DNA of 64,000 bases from Achromobacter anxifer (GCF_903652925.1 NZ_CAHLAR010000008.1:1-64000); one strand, 5' to 3'. Positions 1 through 10,133 are shown, counted from the first letter of the stretch. Notes: generated by a model from the letters alone, not told the origin. Numbers and translations: made by a program.

Positions 1-61
1 CTGCGCCCCGGGCGCGCGCCGCCTGGTTGCGCGCCCGGCCTACCCGGCTCCGCCGCAACCG

Positions 62-745
62 GTGGCCCAGCCCCTGCCGCGGCACTCGCCCGCGGTAGGC
101 GGGCTGGTGCCGTTTTCCACCGTGGACTGGCCTGGCCAACTGGCCGCGGTCGTGTTCATCGCGGGCTGCCCCTGGCGCTGCCACTACTGCCACAACGTCG
201 AGCTGCAGACCCGCGCCGCGCGCTATGACTGGCGCGAAACGCGCGCCTTCCTGGAAACGCGCAAGGGCCTGCTGGACGCGGTCGTGTTCTCCGGCGGCGA
301 ACCCCTGAGCGAACCGCGCCTGCCGCAGATGCTGCGCGATGTGCGGCGCATGGGCTATCGCGTCGGCCTGCATACCGCCGGCATCTATCCCTTGCGCCTG
401 GCCGACGTGCTGCGCCACCTGGATTGGGTGGGGCTGGACATCAAGGCCGACGCCCAGGGCTACGACGACGTCACCGGCCGGCGCGACTCGCAACGCCCTG
501 CCCAGGCCTGCCTGGCGCAGTTGCTCGCGGCCGGCGCCGACTTCGAATGCCGCGTCACCTGGCATCCGGACTGGCTGAGCGAAACGCGCCTGCTGGCCCT
601 GGCGCGCGAACTGGCCCGCCGCGGCGTGCGGCGTTTCGCGGTCCAGGGCGCGCGCCGCTCGCCCGACGCGCCGCCGGTACGAGCGCTCGGCGCGCCAGCC
701 CTGGCCCTGCTGATGCAGTGGTTCGAGGAGTTCGCCTATCGCTGA
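62..745 (+). CDS. nrdG: Anaerobic ribonucleotide reductase activating protein (radical SAM)
   Basis: This is a radical SAM activase that would use SAM and a 4Fe-4S cluster to put the glycyl radical on the class III reductase NrdD. The cluster motif CPWRCHYC gives Cys36, Cys40 and Cys43 (CX3CX2C), and the SAM-binding Gly motif FSGGEP follows near residue 77. The length (227 aa) fits the NrdG-type/YjjW-like single-domain activases. The GTG at 62 is the listed start, but the frame stays open to the window edge, so the true start could be further upstream, overlapping an unseen nrdD. It ends convergently with the next gene, overlapping it by 10 bp. The family is clear; assignment to NrdD rather than another glycyl-radical enzyme is inferred. 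Confidence 0.8.
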   Translation: MAQPLPRHSPAVGGLVPFSTVDWPGQLAAVVFIAGCPWRCHYCHNVELQTRAARYDWRETRAFLETRKGLLDAVVFSGGEPLSEPRLPQMLRDVRRMGYRVGLHTAGIYPLRLADVLRHLDWVGLDIKADAQGYDDVTGRRDSQRPAQACLAQLLAAGADFECRVTWHPDWLSETRLLALARELARRGVRRFAVQGARRSPDAPPVRALGAPALALLMQWFEEFAYR

Positions 746-2199
746 GCCAGGCGCCGCTGCAAGGTGGCGAGGAACCGGGGCGACCCCACGGCGCCCACAT
801 TGCAGCGGGACCACGGCGACACCGCCGTCGGATCCACGCTGAACACGCGCCCCGGCGCCATGATGACTTTCTGCGGCATCAGGTCCGCCGCCAGCGTCAG
901 CGAATCCGGCACGCCGGGAAAGGCCGACCACAGGTACAGCGAGCTGGTGGGACGGGCGTAGACCTCGGCGCCCAGCGCGTCCAGCACCTCCAGCGCCTGG
1001 CCGGTAGCGGCCTCCAGCCGCTGGCGCAGCCTGACCAGATGACGCTCGTAGTGCCCTTCGCGCAACATCACGTCCACCATGCGTTCGCAGTATTCGGAGC
1101 TGCTGACGTGCACCAGCGCCTTCAGGTCGGCCAGGTCGCTGGCCAGGGCCGCGTTGCAGGCGATGTAGCCCACGCGCAGCGCGGCCGAGAACGACTTCGA
1201 AAAACTGCCGATGTAGATCGTGCGTTCCAGCTGGTCCAGCGCCGACAGGCGCACGGCCGAGGTGGGCTTGAAGTCGGCCAGCGGGTCGTTTTCCACCACC
1301 GTCAGGTTGTAGCGTTCCGACAGCTGCAGCACCTTGTAGGCCTTGGCCGGCGAGATGTCCGAACCGGTGGGGTTGTGCGCCAGCGACTGGGTGAAGAACA
1401 GGCGCGGCTTTTCCTTTTGCAGCAAGGCTTCCAGCGCGGCCAGGTCGGGACCGTCCGCCAGGCGCGGCACGCCCAGCATGCGCGCGCCGGCCAGTTTCAG
1501 CTTGCCGAACAGCGGGTAGTAGCCGGGGTTGTCGACCAGCACGGCCGCGCCCGGCGGCACGAAGTAGCGGATCACCAGGTCCATGGCTTCGTTGGCGCCA
1601 TGCGTCAGCACCAGTTGCGGCGGCGCGGCGCTGATGCCCACATCGCCCAGCTTGCGCACCAGGCTTTCGCGCAACGGCGCATAGCCGAAACGGCTGCCGT
1701 AGCGGAACAAGGCGCCCAGCCCCGTGCGCACCACCTTCTGGTGATAGCGGTCCATGCGCATGTCCGCCAGCCACTCCACCGGCGGAAAGCCGTCGCCCAC
1801 CGCCACGGCGTCGGGCTGGGTCTTGAGCTGTTCGCGCATCAGCCACACGATGTCCATGGCGCGGCTCAGTTGGCCGGGTTCTTCCTCGGCCGCCTTGCGC
1901 CCGAAATCGGTTTCCAGCACGAAGAAGCCCGAGCCCCGGCGCGGCTCCACCAGCCCCTGCGCCACCAGCATTTCAAACGCCACCACCACCGTGTTCTTGG
2001 CGTAGCGGTGCAGTTGCGCCAGTTCGCGCAGGGACGGCAGCTTGTCGCCCGGGCGGTACACGCCGTCGGCGATCTGCTGGCCGATCAGCCTGGCCAGGCT
2101 CTCGGCAATGGGCGCGGGGCGCTGGGTCCTGCCGCTGGTTGCTGCGTCTTCCACGCTGGAATTCCCGTTGGATGGGCGGCCAAAATTGGTGCAGTGCAA
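736..2199 (-). CDS. MocR-type GntR/aminotransferase transcriptional regulator
   Basis: Residues about 30-95 form a GntR winged helix (SLARLIGQQIADGVYRPGDKLPS begins it; the recognition segment is around AKNTVVVAFEML). Residues about 115-485 are a fold-type I aminotransferase domain with the PLP lysine at about K335 in GSFSKSFSAALR and the HNPTG motif near 275. MocR proteins sense an amine or PLP adduct and act as regulators rather than enzymes. The start shown is TTG; a GTG at 2154 is an alternative that would remove an unlikely leader. The gene is divergent from the HMG-CoA reductase gene and shares a repeat-rich 88-bp intergenic region with it, so it probably controls that operon and itself. 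Confidence 0.88.
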   Translation of the reverse strand: MHCTNFGRPSNGNSSVEDAATSGRTQRPAPIAESLARLIGQQIADGVYRPGDKLPSLRELAQLHRYAKNTVVVAFEMLVAQGLVEPRRGSGFFVLETDFGRKAAEEEPGQLSRAMDIVWLMREQLKTQPDAVAVGDGFPPVEWLADMRMDRYHQKVVRTGLGALFRYGSRFGYAPLRESLVRKLGDVGISAAPPQLVLTHGANEAMDLVIRYFVPPGAAVLVDNPGYYPLFGKLKLAGARMLGVPRLADGPDLAALEALLQKEKPRLFFTQSLAHNPTGSDISPAKAYKVLQLSERYNLTVVENDPLADFKPTSAVRLSALDQLERTIYIGSFSKSFSAALRVGYIACNAALASDLADLKALVHVSSSEYCERMVDVMLREGHYERHLVRLRQRLEAATGQALEVLDALGAEVYARPTSSLYLWSAFPGVPDSLTLAADLMPQKVIMAPGRVFSVDPTAVSPWSRCNVGAVGSPRFLATLQRRLAQR

Positions 2200-2200
2200 T

Positions 2201-2247
2201 GGTACTGTTTGCCCAAACTGTACCTCTCAATAGCGGTACAGTTTACC
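2201..2247. promoter_or_regulatory. Repeated operator for the MocR regulator
   Basis: Three copies of an 11-bp element lie between the divergent genes: GGTACTGTTTG at 2201-2211, its near inverse CAAACTGTACC at 2214-2224, and GGTACAGTTTACC at 2235-2247. The first and third are direct repeats 34 bp (about three helical turns) apart; the first two form an almost perfect dyad. Direct plus inverted half-sites of this kind are typical of MocR regulators. The element overlaps the region just upstream of the regulator's TTG start. Its role as an operator is inferred from repeat structure and position. Confidence 0.7.
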
Positions 2248-2287
2248 TAGAATCAGGCCACTTGATTCTTACTGGAGACATGCCATC

Positions 2288-3574
<1,287 letters not shown>

Positions 3575-3691
3575 GCCTGGCCCGCAGGGCCGGGACCCGT
3601 GCGCGGGCAATAGCCGCGCGCAGGTCCCGGACAACAACAGAGGCGGCGCCCGGTATCCTCCGCGCGCCGCCCGACCACAGAGGAGAGAGAC

Positions 3692-4177
3692 ATGAAACCA
3701 AGCACCCCGGCGCCTGATTGGCGCCTGGCGGAAGTCTGGAGCGACACGGTGGACCTGCGCCAGCTGGCCTGGGCCATCGGCCTGGGCATCGTCATCAGCG
3801 TGGCGGGCTTCTTTGCCGCCAGCCGCTGGCTGCGCGGCATCGTCGCGTCGCCCGAACTGGCGCACGCCTACGCCATGCTGGCCGGTTTGGCCGGCTGCGT
3901 GCTGGCGGGCGTGATCTGCGCCCGGCTGTTCCCGCCCAAGCGCGAAGTCATCGAACATACGTCCACGCACGATCCGGCCTGGCGCGCCGAAGTGCTGGCC
4001 GAACTGGCCGAGCAGCCCGGCGGCCTGGGCACGCTGGCCGACCTGCCGGAACCCGTGAAGCGCGAACTGAAGGAGCTGGACCTCTACGATCTGTTCGCCG
4101 AGCCAGCCGCGCAGCCGCCGCAGCCGCAAGCCGCGGCCGGCTCGCGCCAGGGCGCAGGCAAGGAGGCGCTGGCATGA
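3692..4177 (+). CDS. Small two-helix membrane protein, partner of the TctA-like permease
   Basis: The 161-aa product has two membrane helices (about residues 25-48 and 62-82) and a charged C-terminal tail rich in Glu, Pro, Ala and Gln. It overlaps the next gene by an ATGA, so the two are translationally coupled. Size and topology recall the small TctB-type subunit of tripartite tricarboxylate transporters, although sequence similarity to TctB is not obvious by eye. A strong GAGGAGAG ribosome site sits just before the ATG. The most likely role is accessory subunit of the downstream permease. Confidence 0.7.
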   Translation: MKPSTPAPDWRLAEVWSDTVDLRQLAWAIGLGIVISVAGFFAASRWLRGIVASPELAHAYAMLAGLAGCVLAGVICARLFPPKREVIEHTSTHDPAWRAEVLAELAEQPGGLGTLADLPEPVKRELKELDLYDLFAEPAAQPPQPQAAAGSRQGAGKEALA

Positions 4178-5562
4178 GCGATCCCATCCTGCTCGAACAG
4201 ATCATGGTGGCCGCCGCGATGGGGTTGCTGGGCGCGGTGGTGTTCGCGGCCATCGGCCTGGTGTCCGGCACCGACGAGACCACCACGCTGGCGCCGCTGA
4301 CCTTGCTGGTGGTGCTGCTGGGCGTGCCGCCCGCGGGCGTGTTCACCTTCTTCCTGGCCGGCGCGGTCGCCAAGCACATGACGCATGCCGTGCCCACGGC
4401 CCTGCTGGGCATCCCCGGCGACACCCTGGCCACGCCGCTGCTGCAGGACGCGAACATGCTGCGCAAGCTGGGCGTGCCGCACATCGCGCTGCGCAAAATG
4501 GTGTCCGGCGCCATCGTCGCGGCCTTCGTGGCGGTGCCGCTGGCGGTGCTGTTCGCGGTGCTGCTGGCCCCGTTCGGCGCCGCCATCACCAAGTCCGCGC
4601 CCTGGATCTTCCTGGCCGCGGCGGTGCTGATCGCCTACTTCTCGGCCGGACGCTGGGCCGCCGTGGCCTTGCTGGTGCCCTTCGTGGTGGTCATCATCGC
4701 GCTGCAAAGCCTGACCGCCAAGTATGGCGTCAAACTCAGCATCAGCTACTTCCTGGGCATCGCCATCGGCCCGCTGATCGCCGACCTGTTCACGGTGATC
4801 TCGCCGCAGGGCCGCGCGCGGATGATGCGCGACAAGGTGCGCACGTTCTCGCTGGCGCCGGACGTCAAGGGCTGGTCGGGCTACTTCCCCAACCCGCTGA
4901 AGGTCATGGACCGCACGCAGACGCGCTGGACCCTGGCCACCGCAGCCATCTCCAGCGCCACCTTCGTGTTCAGCCCCGTGGCGATGACGGTGGTGCTGGG
5001 CGAACTGGTGGGCTCGCGCATCAAGCATGCCTACCACCGCCTGACCACGGTGCTGAGCGCGCGCAACGGCGTGACCGAGGCCACCTACATCGCCGAGGCG
5101 CTGATCCCGCTGATCGCTTTCGGCCTGCCGCTGAGCCCGGTGGCCGCCGGCCCCGCCGCCCCGCTCTTCAACGCGCCGCCGCGCTTCACGGTGGATGCCG
5201 CCTCGGGCCAGACGCACAATCTGCACAACCTGCTGAACCACTGGGAATTCCTGGGCTACGGCATGCTGGCGGTGCTGCTGGCCGCGGTGGTCTCCTATCC
5301 CTTCGCCATGAACTTCGCGCGCCGCGCCGCGCTGTTCGTGTCGCGCAAGGTCAGCCATGAGGCCATCATCGCCACCTTCGTCGGCCTGATCATCGTGATC
5401 AGCATCTGGGAAGGCCAGTTCCTCGGCCTGCTCGTGATCCTGACCATGGGCCTGATCGGCGGCCTGCTGTCTCGACTGTTCGGCTTCAATACGGGCGTGC
5501 AGTTCATGGGGTATTACACGGCGGTGCTGTCGGTCCCGGCCATCGTCAAGCTGCTGGGATAG
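4174..5562 (+). CDS. TctA-like large permease, candidate mevalonate transporter
   Basis: The 462-aa product has about ten to twelve hydrophobic helices. The N-terminal block around residues 15-80 (GTDETTTLAPLTLLVVLLG, then PTALLGIPGDTLATPLL) resembles the TctA repeat, in which a conserved Gly-Ser/Thr region is followed by LPLT and a GIPG-like turn. A second half carries SARNGVTEATYIAEALIPLIAFGLPLSP, an analogous repeat. Start at 4174 overlaps the stop of the small partner by ATGA. It is the last gene of the HMG-CoA reductase operon, so mevalonate or a related hydroxy acid is the inferred substrate. No periplasmic TctC-type binding protein is next to it. Confidence 0.72.
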   Translation: MSDPILLEQIMVAAAMGLLGAVVFAAIGLVSGTDETTTLAPLTLLVVLLGVPPAGVFTFFLAGAVAKHMTHAVPTALLGIPGDTLATPLLQDANMLRKLGVPHIALRKMVSGAIVAAFVAVPLAVLFAVLLAPFGAAITKSAPWIFLAAAVLIAYFSAGRWAAVALLVPFVVVIIALQSLTAKYGVKLSISYFLGIAIGPLIADLFTVISPQGRARMMRDKVRTFSLAPDVKGWSGYFPNPLKVMDRTQTRWTLATAAISSATFVFSPVAMTVVLGELVGSRIKHAYHRLTTVLSARNGVTEATYIAEALIPLIAFGLPLSPVAAGPAAPLFNAPPRFTVDAASGQTHNLHNLLNHWEFLGYGMLAVLLAAVVSYPFAMNFARRAALFVSRKVSHEAIIATFVGLIIVISIWEGQFLGLLVILTMGLIGGLLSRLFGFNTGVQFMGYYTAVLSVPAIVKLLG

Positions 5563-5569
5563 ACAATTA

Positions 5570-5592
5570 GCGCGGGGCTAGCTGCCCCGCGC
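5570..5592 (+). terminator. Hairpin terminator after the TctA-like operon
   Basis: A perfect 9-bp GC-rich stem, GCGCGGGGC and GCCCCGCGC around the loop TAGCT, lies seven bases after the permease stop. Only a weak T-containing tail follows. Position and stem strength support a transcription terminator. Confidence 0.6.
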
Positions 5593-5664
5593 TTGATCCT
5601 GCGCAAGGCGACCCGTCAGTCCTTGCTCTAGCCTCTGTCCACTTGACCAGAGGAAAGACTCAAC

Positions 5665-6822
5665 ATGACGTGGTTCAAATCACTCACCCTCGCCGGACGC
5701 GAATTGCTGCCCATCGTCCAGGGCGGCATGGGCGTCGGCGTATCCGCCCATCGCCTGGCCGGCGCGGTTGCCAGCCAGAACGCCATGGGCACCATCGCCA
5801 GCGTGGATTTGCGCCATCACCATCCGGATCTGCTGGAGAAAACCGAACGCTGCCATGACCGCGATGTGATCGACAGCGCCAATCAGGAAGCGCTGCACCG
5901 CGAAGTGCGCGCCGCCCTGGACACCGCGCAGGGCCGCGGCCTGGTGGCCGTGAACGTCATGAAGGCGGTGCGCGACCATCCGGCCCTGGTGCGCCAGGCC
6001 TGCGAGAGCGGCGCTCAGGCCATCGTGATGGGCGCCGGCCTGCCGCTGGATCTGCCCGAAATGACGGCCGACTACCCCAAGGTGGCGCTGGTGCCCATCC
6101 TGTCCGAGGCGCGCGGCGTAGCCGTGGTGCTGAAGAAATGGATGAAGAAGGGCCGCATGGCCGACGCCGTGGTGATCGAGCATCCCGGCTATGCCGGCGG
6201 CCATCTGGGCGCGGCGCGGCTGGACGACATCCACAACGAACGCTTCGACTTCCAGCGCGTGCTGGCCGATTGCCACACGCTGTTCCAGGAACTGGCGCTG
6301 GGCCCGGACGCGCCGCGCCTGATCGTGGCGGGCGGCGTGGGCAGCCACGAGCAGGTGCGCCACTGGCTGGCCAACGGCGCCGACGGCGTGCAGGTGGGCA
6401 CGGCCTTCGCCGTTACCCGCGAAGGCGACGCCCACGAGAATTTCAAGCGCGTGCTGATCGACGCCGACCCCGACAAGCTGGCCGAATTCACCAGCGTGGC
6501 CGGTCTGCCCGCGCGCGCCGTGGAAACGCCCTGGCTGACGCGCTACCTGCGCCAGGAAAAGACACTGCAGGCCAACACCCGTTGCGACGCGCGGCGCTGC
6601 AGCCAGCGCATGGATTGCCTGACGCAATGCGGGCTGCGCGACGGCCTGGCGCGCTTCGGACAGTTCTGCATCGACCTGAAGCTGGCGGCCGCCATGCGCG
6701 GCGAAGTCAGCCGCGGCCTGTTTTTCCGCGGTGCATCCAAACTGCCCTTCGGCAACGCCATGCGCTCGGTCCGTGAATTGATGGACTATCTCCTGCACGG
6801 CCAGATGCCCGCCGCGGCCTGA
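5665..6822 (+). CDS. Nitronate monooxygenase-like flavin oxidoreductase
   Basis: An FMN TIM-barrel enzyme of the nitronate monooxygenase/2-nitropropane dioxygenase family. The N-terminal PIVQGGMGVGVSAHRLAGAV (about 16-35) and EHPGYAGGHLG (about residues 172-182) are the flavin and active-site motifs, and AGGVGSHEQVRHWLANGADGV is the phosphate-binding segment. GAGGAAAG precedes the ATG. After the barrel there is an unusual Cys cluster CX4CX5CX3C (coded at 6583-6630) that plain nitronate monooxygenases do not need. It stands as a single gene between the terminator and the TetR operator. Exact substrate unknown; the family call is secure. Confidence 0.82.
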   Translation: MTWFKSLTLAGRELLPIVQGGMGVGVSAHRLAGAVASQNAMGTIASVDLRHHHPDLLEKTERCHDRDVIDSANQEALHREVRAALDTAQGRGLVAVNVMKAVRDHPALVRQACESGAQAIVMGAGLPLDLPEMTADYPKVALVPILSEARGVAVVLKKWMKKGRMADAVVIEHPGYAGGHLGAARLDDIHNERFDFQRVLADCHTLFQELALGPDAPRLIVAGGVGSHEQVRHWLANGADGVQVGTAFAVTREGDAHENFKRVLIDADPDKLAEFTSVAGLPARAVETPWLTRYLRQEKTLQANTRCDARRCSQRMDCLTQCGLRDGLARFGQFCIDLKLAAAMRGEVSRGLFFRGASKLPFGNAMRSVRELMDYLLHGQMPAAA

Positions 6823-6854
6823 GTCTTGTCGCCGGGCCACGGCGGGGACTTTCC

Positions 6855-6900
6855 AAAATAATTGAACGACGTACAATATTATTCGTCGTTCAATTATTTT
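6855..6900. promoter_or_regulatory. Perfect palindromic operator of the TetR gene
   Basis: The arms AAAATAATTGAACGACG (6855-6871) and CGTCGTTCAATTATTTT (6884-6900) are exact inverted repeats of 17 bp around a 12-bp AT-rich spacer. The spacer contains TACAAT, a possible -10 element, so bound repressor would block the promoter. The island is AT-rich against very GC-rich flanks. It decides the start of the downstream gene, because a TTG at 6862 would lie inside the operator. Confidence 0.85.
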
Positions 6901-6906
6901 AAGGCC

Positions 6907-7557
6907 ATGGACCTTCCCGCCACGCCCCCATCCGAATCCGCCGCGCCCGAGGCCGGACGCCGCGAACGCAAACGCCTGCAAACCCTGGACCATCTGGCGC
7001 AAACCGCCTGGCGCCTGTTCGAAACCCTGGGCTATGACGCGGTCACCATGGAACAAATCGCCGCCCAGGCGGATGTATCCAAGGGCACGCTGTACAACCA
7101 TTTCCCCGTCAAGGAAGCCCTGCTGGCACACCGCTTCCACGCGGAACTGGCCGCCAGCGTCCAGGACCTCCTGCCCGCGCTGCGCGCCCTGCCCACCCTG
7201 GCGCGGCGCCTGAGGCGGATCCTGCATGCTTCGGCGCATTGGTCGGAATCGCACCGCGCCTATCTCGGCCCGTACCTGCGCTACCGCCTGTCCACGCTGC
7301 AGCCGGGCGCGGGCGGCGACGGCCGCGCGCCGCGCAGCGGCATGCAGGCCCTGTTCACCGCCCTGATCGAAGAAGCGCAGGCCAAGGGCCAGGCGCGCAC
7401 CGATCTGGCCGCCGAGCAGCTGGCCCACCAGCTTCAGTTCCTGTACCTGGGCGCGATGCTGCGCTGGCTGGACCTGCCACGCGCCAGCCTGAAGGCGGAA
7501 TTCGACGCCGCCATCAGCCTCTTCGTGCACGGCGTGACGCCCGGAGCCCCGGCATGA
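6907..7557 (+). CDS. TetR-family transcriptional repressor
   Basis: The N-terminal domain is a TetR helix-turn-helix: ETLGYDAVTMEQIAAQADVSKGTLYNHFPVKEALL, about residues 40-74, quoted here in outline only by its ends (ETLGYDAVTMEQ, KGTLYNHF). The rest is an all-helical ligand and dimer domain ending in a hydrophobic segment. The ATG at 6907 is chosen since it lies just after the palindromic operator and gives a normal 216-aa product. The stop overlaps the start of the dikinase gene (ATGA), so repressor and enzyme are one operon, probably autoregulated through the palindrome and induced by the enzyme's substrate. Confidence 0.85.
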   Translation: MDLPATPPSESAAPEAGRRERKRLQTLDHLAQTAWRLFETLGYDAVTMEQIAAQADVSKGTLYNHFPVKEALLAHRFHAELAASVQDLLPALRALPTLARRLRRILHASAHWSESHRAYLGPYLRYRLSTLQPGAGGDGRAPRSGMQALFTALIEEAQAKGQARTDLAAEQLAHQLQFLYLGAMLRWLDLPRASLKAEFDAAISLFVHGVTPGAPA

Positions 7558-10133
7558 CTGCCGCCCTGCTGGACTGGCCCGCGGCGGCGCTTGCCGGGCC
7601 CCAGGCCGCGGGCGGCAAGGGTTGGCAGCTGGGCCGCATGGCGCAATTGGGCGTGCCCGTGCCCGACGGTTTCGTGCTGCCCGCCCAACTCAGCCTGGAG
7701 CGGGAACCGGGCCAGGAGGTGCCGCCCGCCGTGGCCCAGGCCTTGCGCGGCGAACTGGCCGCGCGCGGCTGGCAGGAGCGGCCGCTGGCCCTGCGCTCGT
7801 CCGCGCCGCAAGAGGACTCCGCGGGCGCGTCGTTCGCCGGCATCCATCTTTCCTGCCTCAACGTGCGCGGCGCCGATGCGGCCATCGAGGCGCTCAGGCA
7901 GATCTGGGATTCGCAATGGACGCCGCAGGCGCGTGCCTATCGCCAGAAGCTGGGCGTGCAGGCCGCGGGCATGGCCGTGGTCGTCATGCCGCTGATCGAT
8001 GCCGTCGCATCGGGCATCGCCTTCACCATCGATCCCGTGTCGGGCCGCCATGACGAGATGCTGATCCACGCCAACTGGGGCCTGGGCGAATCGCTGGTCG
8101 GCGGCCAGGCCGAGGGCGACGAGTACCGCTTGCGCGAAGATTATCTGCGGCAGGCCTGGCCGCTGCTGGAGCGGCGCATCGGCGCCAAGCGCCACGCCAG
8201 CCTGCCCGCCGATGGCGCGGGTACGCGCCTGGCCGACACGCCGCCGGAACAGGCCGCGCAGGCCGTGCTGAGCGACGCGCAGGCCGAAGCCCTGGGTGAC
8301 ATCGCGCGCGACGCCGCCCGCGCGCTGGACTACTCCGGCACGGGGTATGACATCGAATGGGTATGGGACGGGCGGCGCTTCTGGATCGTGCAGGCGCGCC
8401 CCGTCACCGCGGCGGCGCGCCATACCTATCCCGCGTTGCGCGCGCAGCCCTCCTATTGGTCGCGCGGCAACACCCGCGAGGTCCTGCCGCAAGCCCTGTC
8501 GGCCATGGAATGGGATTCGGGCCGCGTCATGGCGCAACGCATGCTGAGCCGCGGCTTCCAGCTCAGCGGCTACGACACCCTGCCCGGCGTGCGCATGGCG
8601 GCGCTGTTCCATGGCCGCATGTACCTGGACGCCTCGGTCATCCAATGGGTGGGCCATGACGCGCTGGGCATACCCGCGCAAGCCATGAATACGCTACTGG
8701 GTGGCCCGCAGCCCGTGATCGCCGTGCCGCCAGCCACGCTGGCGCAGCGCTTGCAGCGCGGCTGGCGGGTCCTGCGTTATCTGCGACGCGCCGGGCCCCT
8801 GCGCAAGCGAGCGGCCGGCGACCTGCCGCGCCTGTTCGCGCGCGCCCAGTCCTGGCTGGACGAAGCGCCGCCCGCCTCCAACGCGGCGCTGGGCGCGCGG
8901 CTGCGCGAGCAATTCCAGACGGTCCTGGCGTCGGACGAACTGTTCTTTCTGCAAGGCTCGGGCGGCGGCGCGCTGCACAAGCTGCTGGAGCTGGTGGAAA
9001 GGGCCTGCCCCGGCGAGGGCCATGCGCTGACCGCGGCGCTGATGGCCGGCGGCGAACCCAGCGTGACCGCGGCGCAAAGCTATGCGCTGATGGACCTGGC
9101 CGGGCTGGCCGCGGCCGACGCCCAGGCGCTGGCCTGGCTGCGCGACCCGCAACGGGACAGCGCGGCCTGGCAGAGCGCCTTGCCGGACGCCAGCCCGTTC
9201 AAGCGCGCGTTCGCCGATTTCCTGCGCCAGTACGGCCACCGCGCGGTTTATGAGAGTTATCTGCGCAATCCGCGCTGGCGCGAAGCGCCCGGCTATCTGC
9301 TGGACAGCGTGGTGCAGTTGATAGGCGCCGACGCCGACGCGCTGCGCGCGCGCCAGGACGCTGCCGCAAGCCTGGCTCGGCAGCGGGTGCGCGCCGCGTT
9401 GCCGTTGTGGCAGCGGCCCCTGGCCTTCAAGCTGCTGGCTGCCGCCCGCCTCGAAGGCGCGCAGCGCGAGGCCGCCCGCAGCGTGCTGGTGGCCTATCTG
9501 GCGGCGGCGCGCAAGAGCGCGCTGGCGCTGGGCCGGCGCTTTACAGGCCCGGACGGGCTGACCGCCGCCGACGACATCTTCCACCTGACGGCGGCCGAGC
9601 TTTACGCCCTGGCCGACGCCCGGCTCACGCCCGCAGCGGCGGGCCGGCGCGCCGCCCTGCGCCGCGCGCAGCTGGAGGCCTGGGCCGCCGAGCCGGATCC
9701 GGACGTCATCGCCGAATACGCCGGCGGCAGCGCCCCCATGACGACCGACGCCGAGCATGACGACGCGGACGGCGCGCATGCCTGGCGCGGCACGCCGGCC
9801 GCCGGCGGCCATGCGCAAGGCCTTGCATTCGTCGCCCGCACGCCGTCGGAAGGACTGGCCATGCCGCCCGGCGGCATCCTCGTCGCGCCGTCCACCGATC
9901 CCGCCTGGACTCCCTTGTTCCTGCGCGCCGGCGCGCTGGTGATGGAGGCAGGCGGCTACCTGTCGCATGGCGCCATCGTGGCGCGCGAGTTCGGCATCCC
10001 GGCGGTCGTCAATGTGCAGGGCATCCTGCGCCACGTCGTCAGCGGCGACATGCTGGAAGTGGATGCCGCGCGCGGCACGGTGCGGCGGGTGGCGGCGGCA
10101 GACAGCGCTGCGCCGGACGCGGACCCGCGATGA
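7554..10133 (+). CDS. Three-domain ATP dikinase resembling rifamycin phosphotransferase
   Basis: The 859-aa protein has an N-terminal PPDK-type ATP-binding domain (GGKGWQLGRMAQLGVPVPDG near residue 20; LRSSAPQEDSAGASFAG near 80; FTIDPVSG; WIVQARPV near 280), a long helical middle region of about 450 residues, and a C-terminal swivelling phosphohistidine domain with His805 in GGYLSHGAIVAREFGIPAV. This order and length match rifamycin phosphotransferase (ATP domain, drug domain, His domain). PEP synthase and PPDK instead carry a C-terminal PEP TIM barrel, which is absent here. The predicted reaction is transfer of the beta phosphate of ATP, via His805, to a small molecule, giving AMP and phosphate. 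Coupling to a TetR repressor fits an inducible resistance or catabolic enzyme. Substrate not determined. Confidence 0.75.
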   Translation: MTAALLDWPAAALAGPQAAGGKGWQLGRMAQLGVPVPDGFVLPAQLSLEREPGQEVPPAVAQALRGELAARGWQERPLALRSSAPQEDSAGASFAGIHLSCLNVRGADAAIEALRQIWDSQWTPQARAYRQKLGVQAAGMAVVVMPLIDAVASGIAFTIDPVSGRHDEMLIHANWGLGESLVGGQAEGDEYRLREDYLRQAWPLLERRIGAKRHASLPADGAGTRLADTPPEQAAQAVLSDAQAEALGDIARDAARALDYSGTGYDIEWVWDGRRFWIVQARPVTAAARHTYPALRAQPSYWSRGNTREVLPQALSAMEWDSGRVMAQRMLSRGFQLSGYDTLPGVRMAALFHGRMYLDASVIQWVGHDALGIPAQAMNTLLGGPQPVIAVPPATLAQRLQRGWRVLRYLRRAGPLRKRAAGDLPRLFARAQSWLDEAPPASNAALGARLREQFQTVLASDELFFLQGSGGGALHKLLELVERACPGEGHALTAALMAGGEPSVTAAQSYALMDLAGLAAADAQALAWLRDPQRDSAAWQSALPDASPFKRAFADFLRQYGHRAVYESYLRNPRWREAPGYLLDSVVQLIGADADALRARQDAAASLARQRVRAALPLWQRPLAFKLLAAARLEGAQREAARSVLVAYLAAARKSALALGRRFTGPDGLTAADDIFHLTAAELYALADARLTPAAAGRRAALRRAQLEAWAAEPDPDVIAEYAGGSAPMTTDAEHDDADGAHAWRGTPAAGGHAQGLAFVARTPSEGLAMPPGGILVAPSTDPAWTPLFLRAGALVMEAGGYLSHGAIVAREFGIPAVVNVQGILRHVVSGDMLEVDAARGTVRRVAAADSAAPDADPR

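Noticed and set aside
62-745. Pyruvate formate-lyase activase
   Set aside because: It is short, and no formate-lyase gene is visible; the NrdG-type call is preferred, although the upstream gene is outside the window.
6862-6906. Upstream TTG start for the TetR gene
   Set aside because: It lies inside the palindromic operator and would add an AT-coded leader unlike TetR N-termini.
7554-10133. PEP synthase or pyruvate phosphate dikinase
   Set aside because: The phosphohistidine domain is at the C-terminus and there is no PEP/pyruvate TIM barrel after it.
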